A stretch of DNA of 64,000 nucleotides from Streptomyces albidoflavus (GCF_000719955.1 NZ_JOII01000006.1:62001-126000); one strand, 5' to 3'. Positions 15,055-24,375 are shown, numbered from the stretch's first letter. Notes: generated from the letters alone by a model not told the origin. Program-made: numbers and translations.

Positions 15055-16289
15055 GCCTGCTCGGCCGCTTCCGCCCGGTCGACCGGCTGATCGTCACCCA
15101 CGGCCTGTCCTCCTTCTGCCTCGGCCTCGTCTTCCCGTACACCGCGATCCACCTCGCCGCCCAGCCCGGGGTCGGCACCGGCGGCGTCGCGCTCTTCTAC
15201 GGCGCGGCCGGCGTCGCCAACCTCGCCGTCGCCCTCCTGCTGACCGGCGGTGTGCTACGGCTGCCCCGGGTCACCCTCGGCGTGCTCGGCACCCTGCTGT
15301 GGTTCGTCGGCTACCTGACGATGCCGTTCGTCTCCTCGCACGCCCTGGCGCTGGTGGCGGGCGTGGCCATCGGCTGCGGCCAGGGCGGCTTCCTCGCCGC
15401 GATCGTGCCGCTGGTCAACTCCCTGGTCACCGCCGAGGAACGCCGCAAGGTCTTCGCCCGCCGCTACGCGGTGCTCAACGCCACCCTTGCCGCCGGCTCC
15501 CTGGTGGCCGGCGCGCTGACGCTGGTGCTGCCGCGCGGCGTCATCCCGTACTTCTTCGTCGCCAACGCGGTGGGCATCCTGCCGCTCACCCTCGCCATGC
15601 TGATCGCGGGGCGGCACGCCCGGGCCGCCGACGAGGAGAAGGAGAAGGCCGGGGGAGGGGAGGACGGGCCGCTGCTGCCGATGGCGGCGCTGGTCCGGCT
15701 GGCCATGCCGGCCGCCGCCGTCCAGCTCGCCGTCTTCCTCTTCGGCTTCAGCCAGTTCGAGGCGACCGCGCCGCTGGTCTCCGAACGGCTCATGCAGATG
15801 GGCCTGTTCGTGGTCTCCATCCTGCTCGCCGTCAACGTCCTGGTGATCGTCTGCACCCAGCGCCTGGTGACCCGCCTCCTGGAGGGCCGCCCGGAGACCG
15901 ACGGCCTGCGGATCGCGGTGGGCCTGTGGACCGTCGGCTACGCGGTGGCCGGGGCGATGGCCTTCCTGCCGTACGGCTTCCGCCTCACCGGGCTGCTGGT
16001 CTACGCCGTGCTCTTCGCCCTCGGGGAGTGCGCCTACTCCTGCTCGTTCCACCCGTGGCTGATCTCCCTGGTCCCCGACCGGGAGCTGACCCGGGCCAAC
16101 GCGCTGGCCAACTCCATGATGGGGGTGGGCAACTTCGCCGGGCCCTCGATCGGCGTGGCGCTCGCCGTCACCGGCAGCGCGCCCGTGGTCTGGTTCGGCC
16201 TCGGACTGTGCTGCACCCTCATCACGGTCGCCGTCGGCCTGCTGGCCCGCAGGAAGGCGGCGAAGGCTCCCGCCCCCGCCGCCGCCTGA
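15051..16289 (+). CDS. MFS transporter, probable product exporter
   Basis: The 412-residue protein has about twelve hydrophobic segments split by a charged cytoplasmic loop of Glu/Lys (about residues 188-202), the usual major-facilitator layout. It is coupled by ATGA to the last ATP-grasp gene and is the final gene of the cluster, which suggests export of, or self-resistance to, the pathway product. The gene ends only 12 bp before the convergent glycosidase gene, so transcription of the two may interfere. Confidence 0.8.
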   Translation: MSLLGRFRPVDRLIVTHGLSSFCLGLVFPYTAIHLAAQPGVGTGGVALFYGAAGVANLAVALLLTGGVLRLPRVTLGVLGTLLWFVGYLTMPFVSSHALALVAGVAIGCGQGGFLAAIVPLVNSLVTAEERRKVFARRYAVLNATLAAGSLVAGALTLVLPRGVIPYFFVANAVGILPLTLAMLIAGRHARAADEEKEKAGGGEDGPLLPMAALVRLAMPAAAVQLAVFLFGFSQFEATAPLVSERLMQMGLFVVSILLAVNVLVIVCTQRLVTRLLEGRPETDGLRIAVGLWTVGYAVAGAMAFLPYGFRLTGLLVYAVLFALGECAYSCSFHPWLISLVPDRELTRANALANSMMGVGNFAGPSIGVALAVTGSAPVVWFGLGLCCTLITVAVGLLARRKAAKAPAPAAA

Positions 16290-16301
16290 CGCACCCCCGG
16301 C

Positions 16302-18248
16302 TCAGACCCCGCCGACCGCCGTCAGCAGGGCCAGCGGGGTCGCCGCCACCCGGGACTCCCGGACACTGGCGTACGGGTGCGGGACCGGGGCGGGGGAGTC
16401 GGCCCGGTCGTACCCGGCGGCCACCGAGGGCAGGCCGCCGCCGGTCAGCGCGGCGGCCTCGGCGAAGGCCGCCGCCACCCGCCGGGCCTCGTCGTGCAGC
16501 CCGTACCGGGCCAGCCCCAGCGCGGCCAGCGCGTTGTCGTGCGGCCAGACGGCGCCCCGGTGGTAGCCGAGCGGGTGGTAGGCGGGCTGGCCGGCGGCCA
16601 GGGTGCGTACGCCCCAGCCGGAGAAGAAGTCCGGCTCCAGCAGGCGGCGCCCGACCACCTCCCCGTACTCCTTGTCGAGCAGCCCGGACCAGAGCAGGTG
16701 CCCGGCGTCCGAGGCGAGCGCGTCGAGCGGGCGGCCGTCGGCGTCGAGGGCGAGCGCGGGGAAGCCCTGCGGCTCCAGCCAGAAGTCGCGCTGGAAGCGG
16801 TCCCGCAGATCGGCGGCGGCCTGGTCGCAGAGGTCGGCGTAGGGCAGGTCCGCCCAGACGGTACGGGCCAGTTGGGCGACGCGGCGCAGCGCGTCGTACG
16901 CGTACCCCTGGGCGCCCGCCGAGGTGACCGCGCCCACCGGGCGGGAGCCGTCGGCGCGGCACAGGGCGCCGGGGGAGTCCTTCCAGTGGTGGTGGGCGTG
17001 GCCGCCCTCGTCGGCCCGGTGCAGCAGATAGCCGCTGGTGGCGAGCCCGCCGTGGTCCAGCATCCAGCCGACCGCCGCCCGGGCGTGCGGCTCCAGCCGC
17101 CGCGCGAGCGCCGCCTGTCCGGTCTGCTCGGTGTACGCGCCGAGCAGCACCAGGAAGAGCGGGGTGGCGTCGACCGAGCCGTAGTACCGCCCGTAGGGGA
17201 CCTGGCCGAAGTGGGCCAGTTCGCCGTGGCGCACCTCGTGGACGATCCGGCCGGGCCGGGCCGCCGGGTCGGCCGCGTCCGGGTCGTCCGGGGCCTGGGT
17301 CGCGGCCAGCGCCAGCAGGGTGGCCGCCGCCGGGGCCGCGCGGTACGGCAGTACGAAGAGCGAGGCCAGCAGGGCGTCGCGGCCGAAGAGCGCCGCGTAC
17401 CAGGGGACACCGGCGCCCGGCACGAGCAGCGCCTCGCCCTCCGGCCCGGCCGCCTCCACCTGGAGCAGCGCCAGTTCGGTCAGGCCCCGGTCGGCGGCGG
17501 CCGCGAGAGCCGGCTCGGAGGCGGGGAGCCTGACGCCCGCGCGGTACTCCTCGACGCTCCGCGCCCGCCGGGCCACCGCGTCCGCCACGGTGGCCGGGGG
17601 CGTCCGGGGCGCCGGGGCGTCACCGGGCAACGCCCGCACCCGCACGGTCAGCACCGCCTCCCCGGCCGCGTCCGGGTCGAGCGTCCAGACCAGCCGCCGG
17701 GCCCCGGTCCCGGTCTCCTCCACCGCCTCGGGGGCGGGCGTGGCGGTGATCCGCGTACGGGCCAGCCAGCCGCCCCGCCGGTAGCCGAACTCCACGCCGT
17801 CGTCCAGGAGTTCACGGCTCCGCTGGAGCGCGGCCTTGACGTAGGTGCGGTGGTCGGAGCGCAGCTCGAAGAGGTCGGCGAAGTCCGCGTCGACGGTGAG
17901 CGCGATCCGCAGCGGCGCCGCCGCCGGGGTGTTCCGCACCACCCGCAGCCGGTCGACGAGACACCCGTCGCTCAGCGCCTGCTCCCGGAAGACGGTGTAC
18001 GCGGGCGGCTCGCCCGGCCCCGACCGGGGCGCCAGCACGCACCGCAGCGTCTCCTCGCCGGAGGCCGGGACCAGCACGTCCGGCGCGGCCCCGTCCAGCG
18101 CCAGCTGCCACCGGCTGAGATGCCGCGCGTCCCGCACGAACAGCCCCTTCGGCACGGCCCCCCGGCCGGCCACCACCGCCTCCCCCTCGTCCCCGAGCGC
18201 GGCGAACGCGCCCCCGTGCACCAGCAGATGATGGTCTCGCCCGTTCAT
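16302..18248 (-). CDS. Amylo-alpha-1,6-glucosidase / glycogen-debranching-type glycosidase
   Basis: The 648-residue protein has the N-terminal bacterial GDE domain ('KGLFVRDARHLSRWQLALDG' type start at about residues 34-53) and a C-terminal (alpha/alpha)6 toroid with 'VPWYAALFGRDALLASL', 'SVDATPLFLVLLG' and 'WPHDNALAALGLARYG', as in GH133-like debranching enzymes. It probably hydrolyses alpha-1,6 or related glucosidic bonds in the cytoplasm. I chose the ATG at 18248 because GGGAGGG sits 8 bp upstream; the frame is open further upstream without support. It is the second gene of a two-gene operon, 35 bp after the MGH1-type glycosidase. Confidence 0.82.
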   Translation of the reverse strand: MNGRDHHLLVHGGAFAALGDEGEAVVAGRGAVPKGLFVRDARHLSRWQLALDGAAPDVLVPASGEETLRCVLAPRSGPGEPPAYTVFREQALSDGCLVDRLRVVRNTPAAAPLRIALTVDADFADLFELRSDHRTYVKAALQRSRELLDDGVEFGYRRGGWLARTRITATPAPEAVEETGTGARRLVWTLDPDAAGEAVLTVRVRALPGDAPAPRTPPATVADAVARRARSVEEYRAGVRLPASEPALAAAADRGLTELALLQVEAAGPEGEALLVPGAGVPWYAALFGRDALLASLFVLPYRAAPAAATLLALAATQAPDDPDAADPAARPGRIVHEVRHGELAHFGQVPYGRYYGSVDATPLFLVLLGAYTEQTGQAALARRLEPHARAAVGWMLDHGGLATSGYLLHRADEGGHAHHHWKDSPGALCRADGSRPVGAVTSAGAQGYAYDALRRVAQLARTVWADLPYADLCDQAAADLRDRFQRDFWLEPQGFPALALDADGRPLDALASDAGHLLWSGLLDKEYGEVVGRRLLEPDFFSGWGVRTLAAGQPAYHPLGYHRGAVWPHDNALAALGLARYGLHDEARRVAAAFAEAAALTGGGLPSVAAGYDRADSPAPVPHPYASVRESRVAATPLALLTAVGGV

Positions 18249-18283
18249 GGCATGGCCCTCCCTTGACCCCGTGCCGACAAGTC

Positions 18284-19840
18284 TCAGACGCGGACCCCGG
18301 CCGTCCGCCGGTCCGCCCACCGCCCCGCGCGCCCCGCAGCCGTCCGCACCACCGCGGCCGGTTCGCCCGCCGGCTCCTCGCTCAGCAGGTCCACGCAGAG
18401 CGCCGCCGTCCAGCTGAAGTCCCGCGTCCCGCAGCTCTCCTTGGTGTACGGGTCGACGTACTCGGCGAAGCCGGAGGCGGCGGCGGTCTCCACCAGCGCC
18501 GCCCGCAGCCCGGCGGCCAGGCCGCGTTCACCGTGGAGCCGCAGGCCCCGCTCCAGCAGCCAGTTGGTGTTGAACCAGGCCGGGCCCCGCCAGTAGCGGC
18601 GCGGGTCGAAGACGGGGCCGAGCAGGTCGTAGCTGGGGACCAGTTCCACCGGGCCGCCGAGGCCGAAGTGGGGACCGCACGCGGTGTGCACCAGGGCGTC
18701 CACCACCTGCGGCGGCAGGCCCGGCAGCAGCAGCGGGAGCAGCCCGCCGACGGCCCGCTCGGGGACGGGCGCGCCCTCGCCCCCGGGGCCGGCCGGCAGG
18801 TCGCGGCAGAGGAAGAGACCCGCTTCGGGGTCCCAGAGCCGTTCCACCAGCACCTCGGTCAGCCGTCCGGCGCGGGCCAGCCGCTCGGGCTCCGGCTCGC
18901 CCAGTTCGGCGGAGATCTCGGCGAGGGCCTGTTCGGAGGCGATCAGCAGGGCGTTGAAGGCGGGGTCCTCCACCGCGAACTCCGGCCCGTCCGCGCCGCC
19001 CGGGGCCCGGTCCGCGTAGCCGCCGTCCCGGTAGCGGACCGCGAGCCGGACGTACCGGCCGTAGTCCAGGTCGGTCGGGCGGTCGCTCACCGTGCCGTGG
19101 TCGAGGTCGGCGCGGCGGAAGGAGCGGGCCGGGGCCGGGGTGACGCGGGCGAGCGGCGCGTCCCAGCAGGGGCTGTTGTCCATGCCCTGTTCCCAGGGGT
19201 GGACCACCGAGGCGAGTCCGGCGCCGCCGAGGTCGCGCCGCTCCAGCAGGTAGCGGTGCCAGGCGGCGAGCTTCGGCCGCAGGCGGGCGAGGAAGCCGCG
19301 GGCCCGGGAGAGCCCCGGGTCGGCCCGGTGGACCAGGAGCGCGGCGAGCGCGTGCACCGGTGGCTGGACGATCCCGGAGGTTTCCACCGCCTCGGGGGCG
19401 CCGGCGCCCCGGCCGTCGGTGGAGGAGCGCCAGAAGCCGGGGCCGGGGAAGTAGGCGCCGGCCGGCACCTCCGGGTTGAAGACGATGTGCGGCACCCGGC
19501 CGTCGCCCCACTGGGCCGCCAGCAGCGTCTCCAGTTCGATCTGGGCGCGCAGCGGCGAGAGGTGGCGCAGGCCGATGGCGACGAAGGCGGAGTCCCAGGA
19601 CCACTGGTGGGGGTAGAGCCCGCGGGAGGGGACCGTGGAGGTGCCGGTCCAGTTGGCGTGCAGCACCCGGGCGGCGGCGGAGCGCAGCCGGGGCGCCGCC
19701 TCGGGCGCGGAGAACGGCGGGACCAGGGTGAGCGAGCCGGGGGTGACGTCGGTCACCCCAAGATCGGATGCAATCGTAGGCACACGCTCCGCTTCGGGCG
19801 CGGCGGTCTCGGCTGCCGGGTCGGCGGCGGTGCGGTCCAC
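18284..19840 (-). CDS. MGH1-type glycoside hydrolase (GH63/trehalase-like)
   Basis: A 518-residue (alpha/alpha)6-barrel glycosidase. Typical segments are 'LYPHQWSWDSAFVAIGL' near residue 72 with a catalytic-cleft Trp-Asp, 'SGIVQPPVHALAALLVHR', 'HPWEQGMDNSPCWD', 'VPSYDLLGP' and 'YWRGPAWFNTNWLL'. Relatives hydrolyse glucosylglycerate, mannosylglycerate or similar small glucosides. No signal peptide is seen, so it acts in the cytoplasm. GTG 19840 is preceded by GGGGAGAG. The gene is divergent from a ROK repressor, with a palindrome in the shared promoter region. Confidence 0.8.
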   Translation of the reverse strand: MDRTAADPAAETAAPEAERVPTIASDLGVTDVTPGSLTLVPPFSAPEAAPRLRSAAARVLHANWTGTSTVPSRGLYPHQWSWDSAFVAIGLRHLSPLRAQIELETLLAAQWGDGRVPHIVFNPEVPAGAYFPGPGFWRSSTDGRGAGAPEAVETSGIVQPPVHALAALLVHRADPGLSRARGFLARLRPKLAAWHRYLLERRDLGGAGLASVVHPWEQGMDNSPCWDAPLARVTPAPARSFRRADLDHGTVSDRPTDLDYGRYVRLAVRYRDGGYADRAPGGADGPEFAVEDPAFNALLIASEQALAEISAELGEPEPERLARAGRLTEVLVERLWDPEAGLFLCRDLPAGPGGEGAPVPERAVGGLLPLLLPGLPPQVVDALVHTACGPHFGLGGPVELVPSYDLLGPVFDPRRYWRGPAWFNTNWLLERGLRLHGERGLAAGLRAALVETAAASGFAEYVDPYTKESCGTRDFSWTAALCVDLLSEEPAGEPAAVVRTAAGRAGRWADRRTAGVRV

Positions 19841-19936
19841 GCGTTCTCTCCCCTGGAGGGTCGTACGGACGCACCACTGCCCCCGTCGTGCGGCAGTGGG
19901 TACCGTAGGGTTACGTCTATTTAACACGCAAAACTC

Positions 19937-19953
19937 ACTGTGTAATGCACAGT
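19937..19953. promoter_or_regulatory. Candidate operator in glycosidase/ROK divergent region
   Basis: ACTGTG-TAATG-CACAGT is a perfect inverted repeat of 6-bp arms with a 5-bp spacer. It lies 24 bp before the ROK start codon and about 100 bp before the divergent glycosidase start, in an unusually A+T-rich patch. Both features fit an autoregulated ROK repressor binding site. Confidence 0.5.
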
Positions 19954-19976
19954 TGATGAGCGCAAGGGGGTAGGAC

Positions 19977-21194
19977 ATGTCGAGTTCGGCCGGAAAGGCC
20001 GGTCCCCGGGCCGGTGCGGGGGATCTGCTCGCCCTCGTCCGGAGCGGCCGCGCCACCACGCGCGGCGCCCTCCAGCAGGCCACCGGACTCTCCCGCGCCA
20101 CCGTCGGCCACCGCCTCGACCGGCTCTTCCGCGCCGGATGGCTGCGCGAGGGCCCGGCCGACCCCGGCGGCTCCCCGCTCGGGGGACGCCCCTCCGTACG
20201 GCTGGAGTTCGACGACCGCCACGGCCTCGTCCTCGCCGCCGACCTGGAGACCCGGCACGCCCGCGCCGCCGTCCTCACCCTCGGCGGGGAACTCCTCGCC
20301 GAGCACACCGGTCCCCTCGACATCGCCGCCGGACCCGGCCCGGTCCTCGACACCCTCGGCCGCTGGTTCGCCGCCCTGCTCGTCCAGGCGCGGAGCCCCG
20401 CCGACGCCGTGTGTGGGATTGGTCTCGCCGTGCCCGGACCGGTCGACCACGCCACCGGCCGGGTCGTCCAGCCGCCGATCATGCCGGGCTGGGACGGGGC
20501 ACCCCTCCCCGGCCTCCTCGGCGACGCCTTCCGCCGCCACTGCGGCGCCCCGCCCCCGCCGGTCCTGGTCGACAACGACGCCAACCTCATGGCCTACGGC
20601 GAGCAGCGCCACGCCCACCGCGACTGCGCCGCCTTCGCCCTGGTCAAGGTCTCCACCGGGATCGGCGCGGGCGTCGTGGTGGACGGCGGGATCTTCCGGG
20701 GCGTCGACGGGGGCGCGGGCGACATCGGCCACATCCGGGTCCCCGCCGGGCAGGACGCCCGCTGCACCTGCGGGGCCCACGGCTGCCTCGCCGCCATCGC
20801 CAGCGGCCGGGCGCTCGCCGCACGGCTCACCGAGGCCGGGGTCCCGGCAGCCTCCGGCTCGGACGTCCGCGACCTCCTCGCCGCCGGGCACCCCGAGGCG
20901 TCCCGGCTGGCCCGCGAGGCCGGCCGGCACGTCGGCGAGGTCCTGGCCACCGTCGTCACCCTCCTCAACCCGGGCGTCCTGATGATCGCCGGCGACCTGG
21001 CCGGCACCGCCTTCCTCACCGGCGTCCGGGAACTCCTCTACGAACGGGCCCTGCCCCGCTCCACCGCCCACCTGGAGGTGGTCACCTCCCGGCTGGGGGA
21101 GCGGGCCGCCGTGCGCGGCGCCGGGGCACTCGTCGTGGAACACGTCTTCGCCCCGGAGCGCGTGGAGGAACGGCTGGCGGCCCTTTCCCTGTGA
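19977..21194 (+). CDS. ROK-family transcriptional repressor
   Basis: The 405-residue protein has an N-terminal winged helix-turn-helix (about residues 14-65, 'TRGALQQATGLSRATVGHRL') fused to a ROK sugar-kinase-like domain. The zinc motif 'CTCGAHGCL' begins at Cys263; the conserved Glu that follows in active sugar kinases is Ala here, consistent with a sensor rather than an enzyme. 'VLVDNDANLMAYGE' and 'VSTGIGAGVVVDGGIFRG' form the ligand pocket. It is likely to bind a sugar and control the divergent glycosidase pair. Confidence 0.88.
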   Translation: MSSSAGKAGPRAGAGDLLALVRSGRATTRGALQQATGLSRATVGHRLDRLFRAGWLREGPADPGGSPLGGRPSVRLEFDDRHGLVLAADLETRHARAAVLTLGGELLAEHTGPLDIAAGPGPVLDTLGRWFAALLVQARSPADAVCGIGLAVPGPVDHATGRVVQPPIMPGWDGAPLPGLLGDAFRRHCGAPPPPVLVDNDANLMAYGEQRHAHRDCAAFALVKVSTGIGAGVVVDGGIFRGVDGGAGDIGHIRVPAGQDARCTCGAHGCLAAIASGRALAARLTEAGVPAASGSDVRDLLAAGHPEASRLAREAGRHVGEVLATVVTLLNPGVLMIAGDLAGTAFLTGVRELLYERALPRSTAHLEVVTSRLGERAAVRGAGALVVEHVFAPERVEERLAALSL

Positions 21195-21212
21195 GGGGTG
21201 GGGCTCAGCCGG

Positions 21213-21410
21213 CGGCGGCCCCGGCAGGTACGCGATCTCCGGGTTGGCCCCGGTGTCGAGCGCGTCGGGGAAGGCGCTGACGGAGCACCCCGCGAAGGGC
21301 GAGGCCACCTTCCCCCTGCCCGCCGCGACCAGCGAGACGCGCCCGTGGCACAGCGTGACGACGAACCGGTCCTCGGCCGGCGACCGGTCCAGCGTCCCGG
21401 TGACCTCCTC
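21213..21410 (-). pseudogene. Remnant of a DJ-1/PfpI (Hsp31/HchA-like) gene
   Basis: Read on the minus strand, about 66 codons encode the nucleophile elbow and following strands of an Hsp31-type DJ-1/PfpI protein: 'DRFVVTLCHG' with the catalytic Cys, 'SPFAGCSVSAFPDALDTGANPEI' in two parts of the same strand order, then 'YLPGPPP'. The intact family needs about 150 residues upstream and 50 downstream; upstream sequence in this frame shows no similarity, and the family's usual downstream continuation is lost. I see no alternative frame that restores it. It is therefore a decayed fragment, not a working glyoxalase or chaperone. Confidence 0.6.
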
Positions 21411-21508
21411 GCTCTCCGCAGGCGCGCCAGGCACCCCCGCCCGCCCGGTGGCGGCCCCCACCACCCCGGGGCAGAGTGGCCGCGAGGGGGACGACGAGGA
21501 GGTCCCGC

Positions 21509-23386
21509 ATGTCCCAGCCGTCACCCCGGAACGGGCAGGAGTACGACTTCGTCGTCGTCGGCTCCGGAGCGGGCGGAGGCCCGCTCGCCGCCAACCTGGC
21601 CCTCGCCGGACACCGGGTGCTCGTGCTGGAGGCGGGCGGGGACCACGACTGCCCGTACCGCTCGATCCCGATCATGCAGTCCTTCGCCAGCGAGGACCCG
21701 GACATGGCGTGGAACTTCTTCGTCCACCACTGGGACGACCCGGCGACCGCGCGCCATGACCAGAAGTTCGACGAGGCCCGGGACGGCGTCCTGTACCCGC
21801 GTGGCAGCTCACTGGGCGGCAGCACGACGGTGAACGCGCTGATCACCCTCTTCCCCCAGGGGGAGGAGTGGCGGCGGCTGGCCGAGCTGACCGGGGACCC
21901 CGGCTGGGGCGTCGAGGCGATGCGGGAACGGTTCCGGCGCCTGGAGAACTGGCAGGGGCAGGACGCCGAGCCGCTGCCGGGCGAGAGCGCGGCCGAGCGG
22001 GACGCGAAGGCACGGCACGGCAGGGAGGGCTGGCTCGCCACGACGCGCGCCGCCCCGGGACTGGCCCCGCGCGAGCCCCGGTTCCTCGACATCATCGGCG
22101 CCGTCGAGCAGACCGCCCGCGCCCGCTTCGGCATCCCCGACGACGTCCCGCTGCCCCGCGATCCCAACGCCGCCGACACCCCGCCGGACTTCCAGGGGAT
22201 GGCCTTCATCCCGGTCGCGGTCGACCAGGGCGTGCGCAACGGCACCCGCGAGCGGCTGCTCGACGTCCGACGGCAGGTCGGCGACCGTCTGACGATCAGG
22301 ACCGACACCCTGGTGACCCGCGTGATCGTCGAGGACGGCCGCGCGGTCGGCGTCGCCTACCGCGAGCAGCGCCGGGCCTACGGCGCCGCGCCGGAGCGCA
22401 CCTGCCGCCTCTCGCCCGACCCGGCGGACAGGGGCGAGGCCGAGCCCGTGACCGGCGAGGCGTACGCCTCCAAGGAGGTCGTCCTGGCGGGCGGCACCTA
22501 CAACACCCCGCAACTGCTCATGCTCTCCGGCATCGGCCCCCGTGCCGAACTCGACCGCCTCGGCATCCCTGTGCTCGTCGACGCCCCGGGCGTCGGGCGG
22601 AACCTGCACGACCGGTACGAGGCCTCCGTCATCGCCGAACTCGACCGCAACTACCCGCTCTTCGACGGCTCCACGCTCGACGTCCCCGCCCCGGGCGAGC
22701 GGGAGGACGCGCTCATCGCCGAGTGGCGCGCCGGGCACGGCGGCCCGTACGGGACCAACGGCCAGCTCGCCGCGATCATCGGCCGGTCGAGCGTCTCCAG
22801 GGGCGACTCCGACCTCATGCTGCTGGTGACGCCCCTCGACTTCCACGGCTACTACCCGGGTTACGCCCAGGACGGCACCCTCGCCCACGACCGGCTGGGC
22901 GTGGTCGTGCTCAAGGGCCACACCAGGAACCGCGGCGGTGCGCTGACCCTGCGCTCGGCCGACCCCACGGACCCCCCGGAGATCCGGTTCCGCTACTTCG
23001 CCGAGGGCACCCCCGGCTGGGAGGAGGACCTGCGGGGCCTCGCCGACGGCCTGGAACTGGCCCGGGAGTTCCTGGACCAGGCCGCCGCCTCCGCCGGCGT
23101 CGTACGCGAGCTGGTCCCCGGTCCCGAAGTCCGCACTCCCGACCAGCTCATGGAGTGGGCGCGGACCCAGTCGTGGGGCCACCACGCCTGCGGCACCGCG
23201 AGGATCGGCGCCGACGACGACCCCGAAGCCGTGCTCGACGGCGATTTCCGGGTGCGCGGAGTGCCCGGGCTACGTGTCGTGGACGCCTCGGTCTTCCCGG
23301 ACATCCCGGGCCTGTTCATCGCCTCCGCGGTCTACCTCGCCAGCGAGAAGGCCACCGAGGCTCTGCTGGCGGAACACCCTGCCTGA
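21509..23386 (+). CDS. GMC-family FAD-dependent oxidoreductase
   Basis: The 625-residue flavoenzyme has an N-terminal FAD motif 'VVVGSGAGGGPLAANLA', GMC signature 1 in 'LYPRGSSLGGSTTVNALI' (about residues 97-114), signature 2 in 'GTYNTPQLLMLSGIGP', and a C-terminal 'WGHHACGTARIG' bearing the catalytic His. Relatives oxidise choline, alcohols or sugars; the substrate cannot be told. AGGAGG precedes ATG 21509 at good spacing. It stands alone, next to the Hsp31 remnant. Confidence 0.88.
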   Translation: MSQPSPRNGQEYDFVVVGSGAGGGPLAANLALAGHRVLVLEAGGDHDCPYRSIPIMQSFASEDPDMAWNFFVHHWDDPATARHDQKFDEARDGVLYPRGSSLGGSTTVNALITLFPQGEEWRRLAELTGDPGWGVEAMRERFRRLENWQGQDAEPLPGESAAERDAKARHGREGWLATTRAAPGLAPREPRFLDIIGAVEQTARARFGIPDDVPLPRDPNAADTPPDFQGMAFIPVAVDQGVRNGTRERLLDVRRQVGDRLTIRTDTLVTRVIVEDGRAVGVAYREQRRAYGAAPERTCRLSPDPADRGEAEPVTGEAYASKEVVLAGGTYNTPQLLMLSGIGPRAELDRLGIPVLVDAPGVGRNLHDRYEASVIAELDRNYPLFDGSTLDVPAPGEREDALIAEWRAGHGGPYGTNGQLAAIIGRSSVSRGDSDLMLLVTPLDFHGYYPGYAQDGTLAHDRLGVVVLKGHTRNRGGALTLRSADPTDPPEIRFRYFAEGTPGWEEDLRGLADGLELAREFLDQAAASAGVVRELVPGPEVRTPDQLMEWARTQSWGHHACGTARIGADDDPEAVLDGDFRVRGVPGLRVVDASVFPDIPGLFIASAVYLASEKATEALLAEHPA

Positions 23387-23694
23387 CTCCGTCAGACGGC
23401 AACCGTGCCGGAGGTGAAGAGGCCGCAGCGGTCTTGCCCCGCACCTGCCGGTCCACCAAAGTCTTGAGTCCAGGTGCGCCGCCGACCTCGAGTGTGGCCG
23501 ATTCGCATCGAACCCCTCCCGGGGACGGGCAGCCTGTAATCCCTCGGGACGTGGATCGACGCAGAGATGCCGGTCCTGGTTTCGTACATGGCAGCTCGTT
23601 GGAGCTGCACCTGCTGATCGGCGCCTGGGAGCGCACGTTCAAGCAACTCCCATTTCCAGTAGGCGAGTTCGTCCGTAACCAAGGAGAGTCCCCC
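23387..23694 (+). other. Intergenic region with a short palindrome
   Basis: No gene is supported. It holds a perfect inverted repeat GCAGCTC-GTTG-GAGCTGC at 23591-23608, about 90 bp before the next gene, which could be an operator or a leader hairpin. G+C content is lower than in the flanking genes. Confidence 0.45.
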
Positions 23695-24375
23695 GTGGCA
23701 TCCAGGAGCGAGCAGCGCATGATGGCGGACCGCCTCGGTGTCCGTGCCGAAGCCGCTGAGTGGTGCACGATCGACAAGATCCCCCAGCCTCCCGCGGAGG
23801 TTCTCCGGGCCGCCGGCCATCCCCCGCTGCGGCCGGGGAGACTTCGCCCTCTGGGCATGGTCGGCGCGGCGCTCGCGCTGCTTTTCGCGCCGCTCGTCAT
23901 GCTGTTGTCCCTTTTGTCCGACGCGAAGGAAGCGCTGAAGCGGGCCCTCGCGACGAAGTCCGAGAGGGAGCGGCTGCGCGCCAAGGACGCCGCCGACAGG
24001 CGGCGGGACGCTCTCATCGCCGAGCGCGGACTCGACCAGGTCTTCGACGGGAACTGGCACGGCGACGCGGGGCGTTTCCTGCTGGGCTGGTACAGCCGCT
24101 CCGCTCACCCCGAACGGCTCGTCGTCGCGGTGGAGGACGGGATCGTCCTGGCGGCTCCGCCGAAACGCGTGTCGGTCGGAAAGGAGAAGCACATGCGCGT
24201 GGTCGCGCGTCTCTCCGGCTCCGAGGCCGTCCTCGTCGACCCGTTCAACGGCGAGTTCGACACCCGCATCGTCCTGGTCCGCTTCCGGGACCGCTCCTGG
24301 CTCCGTCTGGGGACGGTCGAGCCGCGCGGTGCGCTGCACAAGCACCTGCTTCGTCAGCCTCTTGCCGACAGTTGA
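23695..24375 (+). CDS. Hypothetical membrane-associated protein
   Basis: A 226-residue protein I do not recognise. Residues about 53-75 form one membrane span rich in Leu/Ala/Val, followed by a highly charged Lys/Arg/Glu helix (about 76-110, possibly coiled coil) and a C-terminal soluble beta-rich domain with 'LDQVFDGNWHGDAGRFLLGWY' type sequence split by charged loops. The GTG start is preceded by AAGGAG 8 bp upstream. The stop codon lies within the left arm of a strong hairpin. Codon bias is weaker than in the neighbours, suggesting accessory DNA. Confidence 0.6.
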   Translation: MASRSEQRMMADRLGVRAEAAEWCTIDKIPQPPAEVLRAAGHPPLRPGRLRPLGMVGAALALLFAPLVMLLSLLSDAKEALKRALATKSERERLRAKDAADRRRDALIAERGLDQVFDGNWHGDAGRFLLGWYSRSAHPERLVVAVEDGIVLAAPPKRVSVGKEKHMRVVARLSGSEAVLVDPFNGEFDTRIVLVRFRDRSWLRLGTVEPRGALHKHLLRQPLADS

